This document shows positions 26,310-34,254 of a stretch of DNA of 64,000 bases, piece after piece. How positions within the stretch are numbered: the first letter of the stretch is position 1; every line of letters begins with the position of its first letter. Below the pieces are notes generated by a model that was not told where the DNA came from, did no database searches, and saw only the letters and a program-made list of their open reading frames with translations. This DNA comes from Chloroflexota bacterium (lineage in GTDB: Bacteria; Chloroflexota; UBA11872; VXOZ01), in the NCBI GenBank assembly GCA_012270555.1, contig JAAXIC010000021.1, forward strand, positions 31,617 through 95,616, in the 5' to 3' direction. A program made the position numbers and the translations under genes.

Positions 26310-26489
26310 ATGGAGTGGGAACTTTACAGGGAACCTGGTAAGGACGTGGTGCGTTATGAAACAGAGGGGTCTTTTCCAGGAAGGTACGTGCTCAAGATAG
26401 ATACGGAAGGCAACTTAGTTTTGACCGCGCCCGCCGATCACCGTATCATCAAACGAGCGAGTAACCGAACTGCCAGCGAGCCAAGATGA
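26310..26489 (+). CDS. Possible small protein coupled to the Nudix gene
   Basis: A 59-codon frame, MEWELYREPGKD to the end at TGA, whose stop overlaps the Nudix ATG by 4 nt (ATGA). It encodes a plausible mixed strand pattern (YVLKIDTEGNLVLTAP) with no known domain. Against it: no Shine-Dalgarno, its ATG lies in a fragment of an R1 repeat (26291-26320), and codon use is less GC-rich than in its neighbours. It could be a decayed fragment or chance. Confidence 0.3.
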   Translation: MEWELYREPGKDVVRYETEGSFPGRYVLKIDTEGNLVLTAPADHRIIKRASNRTASEPR

Positions 26490-27112
26490 TGTCCGATCTC
26501 CCAACAGTACCCAATCACTTCCGTTACTGCCCGCGCTGCGGCAAATCGCTCGTACTGCTGCCGGACGGCGGACGTCAACGCGCATCGTGCCAGGCGTGCG
26601 GCTTCATTCATTTCAGCACGTTTTCCCTCGGCGTAGGCGGTGTCGTGGTGCGGGACAACAAGGTCCTGTTCATCCGGCGCGGCCAGGATCCGGGCAAGGG
26701 CCGCTGGACCATTCCGGGGGGCTATGTCGAACAGGATGAGCCGTTCGAGGAAGCGGTGGTACGCGAACTCTACGAGGAAACCGGCGTCCACACGGAAGTA
26801 CAGGGCGTGCTCGCGGCGCGCAACAGCCTCACACAACGGGATAGCAACGTCTACATCGTCTTCAGTCTCAAGGACTTGGGCGGCGGCCCGGAGTGCGATG
26901 GTGTGGAAGTTGACCGCGCTGAGTTTCTGGCTCCGCACGAGTTTGAAGCGCTGCAAGAGTTGGCAGGTGTCAGCAAGTACTTCGCGCAAATGGCGCTCGA
27001 AACCCCAGCCGCGCCCTTGACTGCGTCTTCATTCGCGGGCCAGACCAGCGGCTATGCGTACTCCATGTTTGACATTGCCGGTTTCAATCCCCACGCGCTG
27101 GACTTAGATTGA
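26486..27112 (+). CDS. Nudix hydrolase with N-terminal zinc ribbon
   Basis: Hydrolase of nucleoside diphosphates linked to another moiety, 208 aa. A zinc ribbon (CPRC at 15-18, CQAC at 35-38) precedes the Nudix domain. The Nudix box is complete: GGYVEQDEPFEEAVVRELYEETG, about residues 77-99. This layout resembles NudC-like or ADP-ribose/NADH pyrophosphatases, but the NudC SQPWPFPxS motif after the box is absent, so the substrate is open. Two ATGs in tandem (26486, 26489). A 59-codon frame overlaps its start. Confidence 0.9.
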   Translation: MMSDLPTVPNHFRYCPRCGKSLVLLPDGGRQRASCQACGFIHFSTFSLGVGGVVVRDNKVLFIRRGQDPGKGRWTIPGGYVEQDEPFEEAVVRELYEETGVHTEVQGVLAARNSLTQRDSNVYIVFSLKDLGGGPECDGVEVDRAEFLAPHEFEALQELAGVSKYFAQMALETPAAPLTASSFAGQTSGYAYSMFDIAGFNPHALDLD

Positions 27113-27172
27113 GCGGGGCTGCCGCGCAGACTTCGCGCAGGCCAATTGCCAACGCTCGCCTACTAAACCGGT

Positions 27173-27886
27173 CTAGCCTTGTCCACGGAGTTGCGCTCTG
27201 AGGCGGGCGAGTTCGGCTTCGGCTTCCAGACGCGCGTGGCGCTCAGCTTCCGCGCGGGCTTCGGCCGCTTCTCGCTTGCCTATCGTTCTGCCGGTCTCCG
27301 GGTCGAGCGCATCGAACTCCCGGCCACCCCAGCAAAACACCACGTCCAACAACGCGCTGTACCTGCGCACCGCACCCTCTGCCTCAATCTCCAACCCGTA
27401 CGGGACATACTTGCCGTCGATTAACCGTTCCCCTGCCAGCGGCTGACCGTACAACGCGCCGCCGGTTGGGTCCATTCGCCAGTACTCCGCTATCCCCAAC
27501 CGTTCATACAGTTCCCGCTTCTCTCCCAAGTCGCGGTCAGCAGTGCTTTTGGACGCTACCTCCATTACAAAGTCCGGCGGCTTCCCTACCTCCCAGATCC
27601 AGTAATTGGGCAAGTTCTCGTAGATAGCCTTCACGTCTACACCGAACGCGATATAGCAGTCGGGAGCGACCCGCTGATTGCCGTTTTCAGGATTGTAGAA
27701 GACGAAGCCGCCACTGGAGACGAACACGTCGGGAGAGTCCTCGTAGCGTTCGGCGAGCAGATACGCGATACGGCGTATGAATGGGTCTTGCAGGATGCCG
27801 TCCTCGACTGGCGGCGGGTCCTCATAGAAGCTGTCCGGCAGGATTCTTACTTTCCAGGCGTTTGTGATGGTTCTGGTCGTTGCAAT
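27173..27886 (-). CDS. Uma2-family putative nuclease, probable ATT start
   Basis: PD-(D/E)XK-like Uma2/DUF820 protein of 237 aa. Core blocks: APDCYIAFGVDV (D), PPDFVMEVASKSTADRDLGEK (E and K of the nuclease motif), KRELYERLGIAEYWRMDP. The C-terminal 40 residues are an Ala/Glu/Arg-rich helix (EAAEARAEAERHARLEAEAEL). The first ATG/GTG (27727) would delete the conserved N-terminal half. Upstream, the frame is open to a stop just past 27900, and the only well-placed initiation site is ATT at 27884-27886, 7 nt after GGAGG (27894-27898); translation from there begins (M)ATTRTITNAW, like the MATTAAP start of the neighbouring Uma2 gene. Either a rare ATT start or a start-codon mutation. Confidence 0.75.
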   Translation of the reverse strand: MATTRTITNAWKVRILPDSFYEDPPPVEDGILQDPFIRRIAYLLAERYEDSPDVFVSSGGFVFYNPENGNQRVAPDCYIAFGVDVKAIYENLPNYWIWEVGKPPDFVMEVASKSTADRDLGEKRELYERLGIAEYWRMDPTGGALYGQPLAGERLIDGKYVPYGLEIEAEGAVRRYSALLDVVFCWGGREFDALDPETGRTIGKREAAEARAEAERHARLEAEAELARLRAQLRGQG

Positions 27887-27965
27887 TGGTGGACCTCCAG
27901 CAGCAGATCGTCAGATTGGAAGCGCCTCTACCCGATGCATTATGGACATGCGCTGCTCCGCCGCG

Positions 27966-28550
27966 TCAGCCGGCCACAACGCGGTCAACTTCTAGGATTA
28001 CGTCCGGGAACGCTTCCGGCGCGATGCTAGTGCCAGGACCGGTATGCCGCACAGTAGCGTATGCGCTCGCTTCGGGTTCGGTGTAGGCTTCGATACGGCG
28101 GTTTTCCCGGGTGACGATCCACACTTCCGGGATGCCGGCGCGGGCGTAGGCCGACAGCTTGGCGCCGCGGTCGTAGTCAACGGAGGTGTCGGCGACCTCG
28201 ATCAGGAGCAGCACGTCGTCCGGGCCGGGGTGGCCTCCCTGATAGAAGTCATCGCGCCACCGCAGCAGCATCACGTCCGGCTGCGGTTCGCTGCGGTAGT
28301 TCAGCCGCGTCGGGTCCTGGACGCTGACGATGGCACGCCCCTGCATCAAGGGCAGCATGACATGGTTAATTCGCTTAACGCAGGCCGCGTGCCAGTCGCT
28401 AATAGGGGACATGACGATGAGGTCTCCCTCCAGCAGTTCAACCCCATCGTTTTCGGCCAGGATGCCGATGTCGGCCATGGCGTAGTATTCGGCCACGGTG
28501 AAGCGGCGGCGGGTCGGCGCGAGTACGGGCGGAGCGGCGGTAGTGGCCAT
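27966..28550 (-). CDS. Uma2-family putative nuclease
   Basis: Uma2/DUF820 restriction-endonuclease-like protein of 194 aa, full length. Seen: FTVAEYYAMADIGIL near residue 17, GVELLEGDLIVMSPIS, EPQPDVMLLRWRDD (D), and the nuclease motif VLLLIEVADTSVDYDRGAK (E ... K), then YARAGIPEVWIV. Uma2 genes are abundant in Cyanobacteria and Chloroflexota with no settled function. Its partner Uma2 gene lies 79 nt downstream on the same strand but is only distantly similar. Confidence 0.9.
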   Translation of the reverse strand: MATTAAPPVLAPTRRRFTVAEYYAMADIGILAENDGVELLEGDLIVMSPISDWHAACVKRINHVMLPLMQGRAIVSVQDPTRLNYRSEPQPDVMLLRWRDDFYQGGHPGPDDVLLLIEVADTSVDYDRGAKLSAYARAGIPEVWIVTRENRRIEAYTEPEASAYATVRHTGPGTSIAPEAFPDVILEVDRVVAG

Positions 28551-28702
28551 GGCAATTCTCTCAATCCCCTCTCAACGTCATGCTACGCTCCATGCTGCGC
28601 TGCGGTGTCGGGTGAAGTACATGCAGCCGGTCTTTCCGCGACACACTTCCGACGTTACCCAGTCTAACGGAGACAGTCCAGCCCCAAGCCACGCCCGTTC
28701 GC

Positions 28703-31120
28703 TCAGTTTCCTCGCTGCGGCCGGTCGGTGCGCACGTCGCGCTGGACGCCGACCACGCCGTTGACGCGCTCGATCTTGGCCATAAGGTCGGCCAGCCGGC
28801 CCACGCCGGTAACCTCTACGGTGAACCGGATGGTCGCGGAACCGCCGTCGGTGTGAACGCTGGCGGCGCTGATGTTGAATTTCTCTTCGGTCACCACGCT
28901 GCTGATGTCGCGCAGGAGCCCCGGTCTATCGATGCACTCGGCGCGCAACGCAACCGGGTAGAGGGCTTGTTGCCTGCTGGCGCGCGACCAGGAAACATCC
29001 ACCAGCGTACCGGTCGGTCCGTCTTGCCCCACGCGGCGGCAGTCGGTGCGGTGCACTTCCACGCTGCCGTCCACCACGTAGCCCTTGATCTTGTCACTGG
29101 CCTGGGGACTGCAGCACTGCGCTAAGAGCAGCGGCAGGTTGCGTGCGTCGTGACAGATCACTTGATCGCCCCAGTCCACCGGCACCAGGCGCTCTTTATC
29201 CTTCACGCTGTGCACGTTGCGGCAGTCCCGGCGGTGTACCGTAACGCCCCGCCCGCGCGTGATGTAGCCGACGATGTGATCGCCGGGCAGCGGCTTGCAG
29301 CACGTCGCCAAACGGGTGAGCATATTTCCCTCACCCATGACTTGAACCGTGCCGGTGGTCCTGTCCGTGGGCGGCTCGGTAGGCAGAATGTCCGGTTCGA
29401 CGGCGGATGGTGCCGCTTCCTCGCCGGAACGGCTCAGGTTCGTAACCACTTGTTGCGTAGATATGGCGCCGTAGCCGATGGCGGCAAAGAGGTCTTCCGC
29501 CGTATTGATGGTGAATGACTTGCACAGCGTACGGAGGCGCGTTTCATCCACGCTGTTCAGGTCGCCCTGGCCCAGCCGCCTAATCTCTCTATCCAGCATG
29601 TCTTTGCCGCGGGCGACGTTCTCGGCGCGTTCCTGCTTCTTGAACCACTGGCGGATGCGTTCGCGGGTGTGCCTGCTCTTGACGATGTTGATCCAGTCGC
29701 GGCTGGGACCCTTCGGCGCTTTGCTCGTCTGGATGTCAACCACGTCACCATTCTGCAGCTCGGTATCAAGCGGCTTGATCTGGCCATTGATCTTCGCGCC
29801 GAGGCAGCGGTGACCGACGTCGGTATGAATGCGGTAGGCAAAGTCAATGGGCGTGGAGCCGGCCGGAAGGTCCTTCACATCGCCCCGCGGCGTAAACACG
29901 AAGACCTGGTCCTCGAAGATGTCGGCCTTCACGGTCTCGACGAATTCCCGCGCGCTGGAGAGCTCTTCTTGCCAGGTCAGCAACTGGCGCAGCCAGGCGA
30001 GGCGCTCCTCCACGTTGCCGCCCCGTTCTCCCTCTTTGTAGCGCCAGTGCGCGGCGACGCCGAGTTCCGCTTCCTGGTGCATGTGTTGGGTGCGGAGCTG
30101 TACCTCTACCGGCTGACCGCGCGGGCCGATCACGGCGGTATGCAACGAGCGGTAGTTGTTCGACTTGGGGACCGAGATATAATCGTCGAACTGTCCCGGT
30201 ATCGGCTTCCACAGCGTATGCACCAGTCCGAGCGCGGCGTAGCACTGCTGCACTGTGCTGACGATAACGCGCACGCCGATGAGGTCGTAGATCTCTTGAA
30301 TGCCGACGCCTTTGCGCCGCATCTTGAACCACGTGCTCGTAATGTGCTTCGGCCTGCCGCTCACCTCGCCCTGAATGCCGGCCCGCGCAAGCTCGTGCGT
30401 CAGTGTCTGCAGCGCTTCTTGCAGGATTTCGTCCTGCGCCAGTGCACTTTCCGCCAAGGTAGCTTCAATTTGCCTGAATACGTCAGGATGGAGGATGGCA
30501 AACGCCGCATCTTCCAACTGCCACTTCCAATGGCCCATGCCAAGTTGATTGGCGAGCGGGGCGTAGATGTCGAGGGTCTCCTGGGCCTTTCGTTGCTGGC
30601 GCTCCGGCTCCACGTACGCCAGCGTGCGCATGTTGTGCAGGCGGTCCGCGAGCTTGACGATCACCACCCGAATGTCCCGCGCCATCGCCAGGAACATCTT
30701 GCGGAGGTTTTCAGCCTGGGTATCCTCCAGATTGAGGAAGTCGAGTTGGGTGAGCTTGGTGACGCCGTCCACTAGCTGCGCCACGTCATCGCCGAATTGC
30801 GCGCGTACGTCGTCCAGGGTTACGTCGGTGTCTTCCACGCAGTCATGCAACAAGCCGGCGCAAATGGTACTGGCATCCATGCGGATTTCGGCCAGCAAGA
30901 GTGCGGTGCAGAGGGGGTGCTGCGCAAACGGTTCGCCGGACTTGCGCACCTGTCCTTCGTGAGCGCGCTCAGCGAACGCATGGGCCTGGCGAATGCGGTT
31001 GAGTTCCTGCTTGCGGGTGTCGGGCTGTTCGCTCACATAGGTAGCTACTGCCGCGAGCAACTCGTCGACCGTGCGCAATTGGGTCTCGTCGGGTGACGTG
31101 GCGGAGTGTGCCAGTGCCAT
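28703..31120 (-). CDS. RelA/SpoT-type (p)ppGpp synthetase/hydrolase with duplicated zinc-finger domain
   Basis: Stringent-response enzyme of 805 aa. Hydrolase domain with H92-D93 and E96-D97 (LLHDCVEDTD). Synthetase domain with SGRPKHITSTWFKM (254-267), QFDDYIS (310-316), YRSLHT (323-328) and EVQLRTQHMHQEAELGVAAHW. TGS domain about 402-467, then a helical region, and a C-terminal ACT about 720-795. Two zinc-finger (RIS/CC) modules precede the ACT: C607 C608 H629 C633 and C669 C670 H690 C694; one is usual. The synthetase motif reads QFDD, close to the EXDD form of monofunctional RelA rather than the RXKD of bifunctional Rel, although the hydrolase motif is intact. Directly downstream of recJ (19 nt), so probably one operon. 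Confidence 0.95.
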   Translation of the reverse strand: MALAHSATSPDETQLRTVDELLAAVATYVSEQPDTRKQELNRIRQAHAFAERAHEGQVRKSGEPFAQHPLCTALLLAEIRMDASTICAGLLHDCVEDTDVTLDDVRAQFGDDVAQLVDGVTKLTQLDFLNLEDTQAENLRKMFLAMARDIRVVIVKLADRLHNMRTLAYVEPERQQRKAQETLDIYAPLANQLGMGHWKWQLEDAAFAILHPDVFRQIEATLAESALAQDEILQEALQTLTHELARAGIQGEVSGRPKHITSTWFKMRRKGVGIQEIYDLIGVRVIVSTVQQCYAALGLVHTLWKPIPGQFDDYISVPKSNNYRSLHTAVIGPRGQPVEVQLRTQHMHQEAELGVAAHWRYKEGERGGNVEERLAWLRQLLTWQEELSSAREFVETVKADIFEDQVFVFTPRGDVKDLPAGSTPIDFAYRIHTDVGHRCLGAKINGQIKPLDTELQNGDVVDIQTSKAPKGPSRDWINIVKSRHTRERIRQWFKKQERAENVARGKDMLDREIRRLGQGDLNSVDETRLRTLCKSFTINTAEDLFAAIGYGAISTQQVVTNLSRSGEEAAPSAVEPDILPTEPPTDRTTGTVQVMGEGNMLTRLATCCKPLPGDHIVGYITRGRGVTVHRRDCRNVHSVKDKERLVPVDWGDQVICHDARNLPLLLAQCCSPQASDKIKGYVVDGSVEVHRTDCRRVGQDGPTGTLVDVSWSRASRQQALYPVALRAECIDRPGLLRDISSVVTEEKFNISAASVHTDGGSATIRFTVEVTGVGRLADLMAKIERVNGVVGVQRDVRTDRPQRGN

Positions 31121-31139
31121 GGGATAGCTCTACGTTGTT

Positions 31140-32870
31140 TCACTCGCCATGCGTATTTCGGTCAGGATCAGCCAACTGCAAGTCCTGCAGGACGAATTCA
31201 AGCCGAGAGTATCCGCCCCACGTGTTCTCTTGCAACGAATATACCACATCGAGGGTCTGCCCCTGGCCCAGGCCCTGGGCCCGGTCGGCCATGTGAAAGC
31301 CGATGCCGGTCACTGACGCGCCGCCAACGTCAAGTGTCGTGCGCAAGTGGCCGTTGCCGACCGTCTTCATGCCCCTAAGCTTAAGGCCGCGGCTGAGAAA
31401 GCGCGGCTCCGGATTGCTCGCGCCGAACGGAGCGAGGACGTCGATCTGGTCGAGCACGTCGAGGTCCATCTTCTCGGCCGCAACCTGGCAATCGATTTCC
31501 AGCCCCGGCCGCATAGCAGCCGGTTCAAACAGCCGGCGGGCGTCTGCTTGCAGCGCTTCTCGCAAAGCAGCACGCTGCTCGTTGACTGCGGCGAATCCGG
31601 CCGCCTGGGGATGGCCGCCGTGACGCCGCACGAGGTCGCTATGGGCGGCAAGCGCAGCGGCAATGTCATATCCTCTAATGCTGCGGCAAGAACCGACCGC
31701 TTCCGTTTCGTCGAGCGCAACGGCGAGTGTCGGTTTGCCGTATTCCTCAGCCAGCTTGCCGGCCACCAAGCCAATGATGCCGGCGGGCCAGTCAACCCCC
31801 TCGACCCACAGCAGCGCTTCGTCTTGCTGGGCCGGCTCCACCTGTTGCCGCGCCTCCGTGAGGACTCGTTTCGTCTCGTCTTGACGCTGTAGATTGAGTT
31901 GGTGCAACTGCCAGGCCAAGGCTTTGGCGCGGGGGAGGTCTCTGCATGTCAGGAGATCATAGGCCAGCTTCGGATGTGCCATCCGGCCCGCTGCATTCAA
32001 GCGCGGGGCCAGCGCAAAGCCGATACTGCGGCTACTAATTGTCGCCGGGTCCACACCGGCTACCTGCATGAGCGCGCTCAGGCCGGCATGCTCCGTGCGC
32101 CGCAGCGCCTCGATGCCCGCTGTGACAAGTGTCCGGTTCTCGCTGCGCAGCGGCACGACGTCCGCGACGGTCGCGAGGGCGGCAAGCGCATTCAGTTCAG
32201 AAAACGGGGAAGTCTCCGTATCTCGGACCAATCCCACCGCGGACAGAAGCGCGCAGGCCAGCTTGTACGCCAGGCCGGCACCACAAAGCTCCGGGAAGGG
32301 GTAATTGCAGTCGGGCAGCCAGGGATTGATGATGGCGCGCGCCGCGGGTAGCTCTGGCGGAGGCTGGTGATGGTCCGTGACGATCACGTCCATGCCCCGT
32401 TGTGCAGCCAGCGCCACCGGGCCGACGGCGCTAATACCGCAGTCAACCGTAATGAGCAGTTGAACGCCCTGAGCGGCAAGCGCTTCGACCGCTTCATCCG
32501 AAAGTCCGTAACCGTCCGTAACCCGGTGCGGCAACTGGACAACAGGCTCCGCGCCAAGCTGGGTGAACGTTTCCCAGAGGATGGCGGCGGCGCTGATGCC
32601 GTCCGCGTCATAATCCCCAAAGATTCCAATGCGCTCCCCGTCGCGCACCGCGCCAAGAATGCGGTCAACGGCTGCATCCATCCCTTTCAAAAGAAATGGG
32701 TCATTCTCCTGCGCATCCGCGCCTTGGAGGAATCCCCGAATGTTCTCTGGGGTCGTATAGCCACGATTAAAGAGCAATTGCACGATCAGCGGGTGCTGCG
32801 CGGGAAAGGAAGCGAAGAGCGATTCGGGTGCGCGGGATGCTACCTGCCACTGGTAGCGCGGAGCGAGCAT
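31140..32870 (-). CDS. recJ: Single-stranded-DNA exonuclease RecJ
   Basis: 5'-3' ssDNA exonuclease of recombination and mismatch repair, 576 aa. DHH motifs: IFGDYDADG at 84-91 region, TVDCGIS (141-147), VTDHHQPP (165-171), and the A-D-V block ATVADVVPL. DHHA1 motif RRHGGHPQAAGF near residue 435 and a C-terminal OB-fold. Full family length. Preceded by an extended -10 promoter and followed 19 nt later by the Rel gene, a pairing also seen in other phyla. Confidence 0.95.
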   Translation of the reverse strand: MLAPRYQWQVASRAPESLFASFPAQHPLIVQLLFNRGYTTPENIRGFLQGADAQENDPFLLKGMDAAVDRILGAVRDGERIGIFGDYDADGISAAAILWETFTQLGAEPVVQLPHRVTDGYGLSDEAVEALAAQGVQLLITVDCGISAVGPVALAAQRGMDVIVTDHHQPPPELPAARAIINPWLPDCNYPFPELCGAGLAYKLACALLSAVGLVRDTETSPFSELNALAALATVADVVPLRSENRTLVTAGIEALRRTEHAGLSALMQVAGVDPATISSRSIGFALAPRLNAAGRMAHPKLAYDLLTCRDLPRAKALAWQLHQLNLQRQDETKRVLTEARQQVEPAQQDEALLWVEGVDWPAGIIGLVAGKLAEEYGKPTLAVALDETEAVGSCRSIRGYDIAAALAAHSDLVRRHGGHPQAAGFAAVNEQRAALREALQADARRLFEPAAMRPGLEIDCQVAAEKMDLDVLDQIDVLAPFGASNPEPRFLSRGLKLRGMKTVGNGHLRTTLDVGGASVTGIGFHMADRAQGLGQGQTLDVVYSLQENTWGGYSRLEFVLQDLQLADPDRNTHGE

Positions 32871-32914
32871 ATTCTAGACCTTGGTAACTGTCAATCAGTT
32901 AGTGTGTTGCCTGT

Positions 32915-32923
32915 ATTATACCA
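32915..32923 (-). promoter_or_regulatory. Extended -10 promoter of recJ-rel
   Basis: On the minus strand the sequence reads TGGTATAAT (a TGn extension plus perfect TATAAT at 32915-32920). No good -35 is seen at 16-18 nt. It would start transcription about 38 nt before recJ ATG 32870. Confidence 0.6.
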
Positions 32924-33322
32924 CGCGAGAAAGCGGGGTGACCCCAATGCTGTCGCATTGAGGTTAAGGCGGTACGCTCATTGGGCGCGCTCTGCCCCCT
33001 CTCACTGGGGAGAGGGCCGGGGTGAGGGGAAATGGCAGGCGCCAACAGGCGGGTGCAGAGCCTGCCCCGTACTCGATACGGGGTTGCAAACCTACGCTAC
33101 CGGGGACGTGAGGCGCGGTATTCATTGCCACTTTGTCCGTGGGGGCTTTGCCCCCGCATGCGACAACATTGGGAAGACCCCGGCACCGCGAGCGTGGGAG
33201 GCGCAAGCAGCTACCTGGCAGTAGTCACAGCTTGCGACAGTGTGCTATTGTCCCCGTAATGAATGCCATTGGATTGCGCTGATTGAGGATTAGACAGACT
33301 GGTTAGTGTTGAAAGGCTAGCG
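32924..33322. other. Divergent intergenic region with R1 and R2 repeats
   Basis: No gene. R1 copy at 32996-33029 (CTCTCACTGGGGAGAGGG) and R2 copy at 33055-33102 (GCCTGCCCCGTACTCGATAC). The two families are adjacent here and nested at 50697-50793. Confidence 0.7.
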
Positions 33323-34216
33323 ATGCAACGGATCGCGCGCGAGCACTATACGTACAGTTTCGATAAAGACGTGCCGGCCATAGCCGAGATCGAGTCCGGT
33401 GATCGCCTTACGCTGGAGACGCATGACTCCTCGACGGGGCGGATCAAGCGCCGTGAAGACCTGGACTACTACCTCTCCGTGCGCAAAACGCGCGAGTCGA
33501 ATCCGGCGTGCGGGCCGGTCATTGTGCGCGGCGCCATGCCCGGCGATGGGCTTAACGTCCGAATAGAAGAAATCAAGCTTGTCGCGCCTGGCATTCTGCG
33601 CTTTACGCCGGGGTTCGGCATTTTGAACGATGCGGCAGACTTCCCGGCTATTGTGATGGTGGATGTGCAGGATGATACCCTCGTCTTGGACAACGGCATT
33701 CGCCTACCGGCCAGACCGATGGTCGGCGTGGTGGGCACTGCTTTGCCGGATCGGGTGGTCTACACTGCCGATCCCGATATCAACGGGAGTAACATGGACT
33801 GCAACAGCATTGCCGAGGGAACGGTCGTGCATTTGCCGGTGTGGGTACCGGGGGCGCTGTTCGGACTGGGTGACGTACACGCTTCCATGGGCGATGCGGA
33901 GTCCACCGGCGGCGCAATCGAGATTTCCGCCGACGTGACCGTGCAGATCGACGTCGTCAAAGATGCCGGCTGGCAGAAGGTGTGGTGGGAAACGGATGCG
34001 TCGTGGATCACCTACGGGCATGGAGAGACGCTGGAAATCGCCACCCGGGAAGCGGTGGCAGACATGTCAGGGCTGCTCTCGCGCCAACTGGATGTGCCCT
34101 TCCATGAAGGTTTCATGCTTATCAGCGCCTATGGCGACGTGCGCATCGGCCAAGCCGCCAACTGCGGCCTTGACGTGACATCGTGGGTAGAGTTTCCTAA
34201 AGTAGCAAGAGAGTGA
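33323..34216 (+). CDS. Acetamidase/formamidase family protein
   Basis: FmdA/AmdA-family amidase of 297 aa that would hydrolyse a short-chain amide to ammonia and acid. Seen: SGDRLTLETHDSS (metal-binding D and H), ACGPVIVRGAMPGDGLNV, the GDVHASMGDAESTGGAIEISADV block near residues 190-212, and EGFMLISAYGDVRIGQAAN. Metal-dependent, cytosolic. Start is ATG 33323. The 3' end overlaps by a few bases a longer form of the next frame, but that gene's real start (34255) lies 38 nt downstream. It could serve nitrogen scavenging. Confidence 0.9.
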   Translation: MQRIAREHYTYSFDKDVPAIAEIESGDRLTLETHDSSTGRIKRREDLDYYLSVRKTRESNPACGPVIVRGAMPGDGLNVRIEEIKLVAPGILRFTPGFGILNDAADFPAIVMVDVQDDTLVLDNGIRLPARPMVGVVGTALPDRVVYTADPDINGSNMDCNSIAEGTVVHLPVWVPGALFGLGDVHASMGDAESTGGAIEISADVTVQIDVVKDAGWQKVWWETDASWITYGHGETLEIATREAVADMSGLLSRQLDVPFHEGFMLISAYGDVRIGQAANCGLDVTSWVEFPKVARE

Positions 34217-34254
34217 CCCGGTGCAGTACCTATCACAATGACGTGGAGATCGCC

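Noticed and set aside
29669..30775. 368-residue plus-strand frame opposite the Rel gene
   Set aside because: Antisense shadow; the Rel frame carries all conserved motifs.
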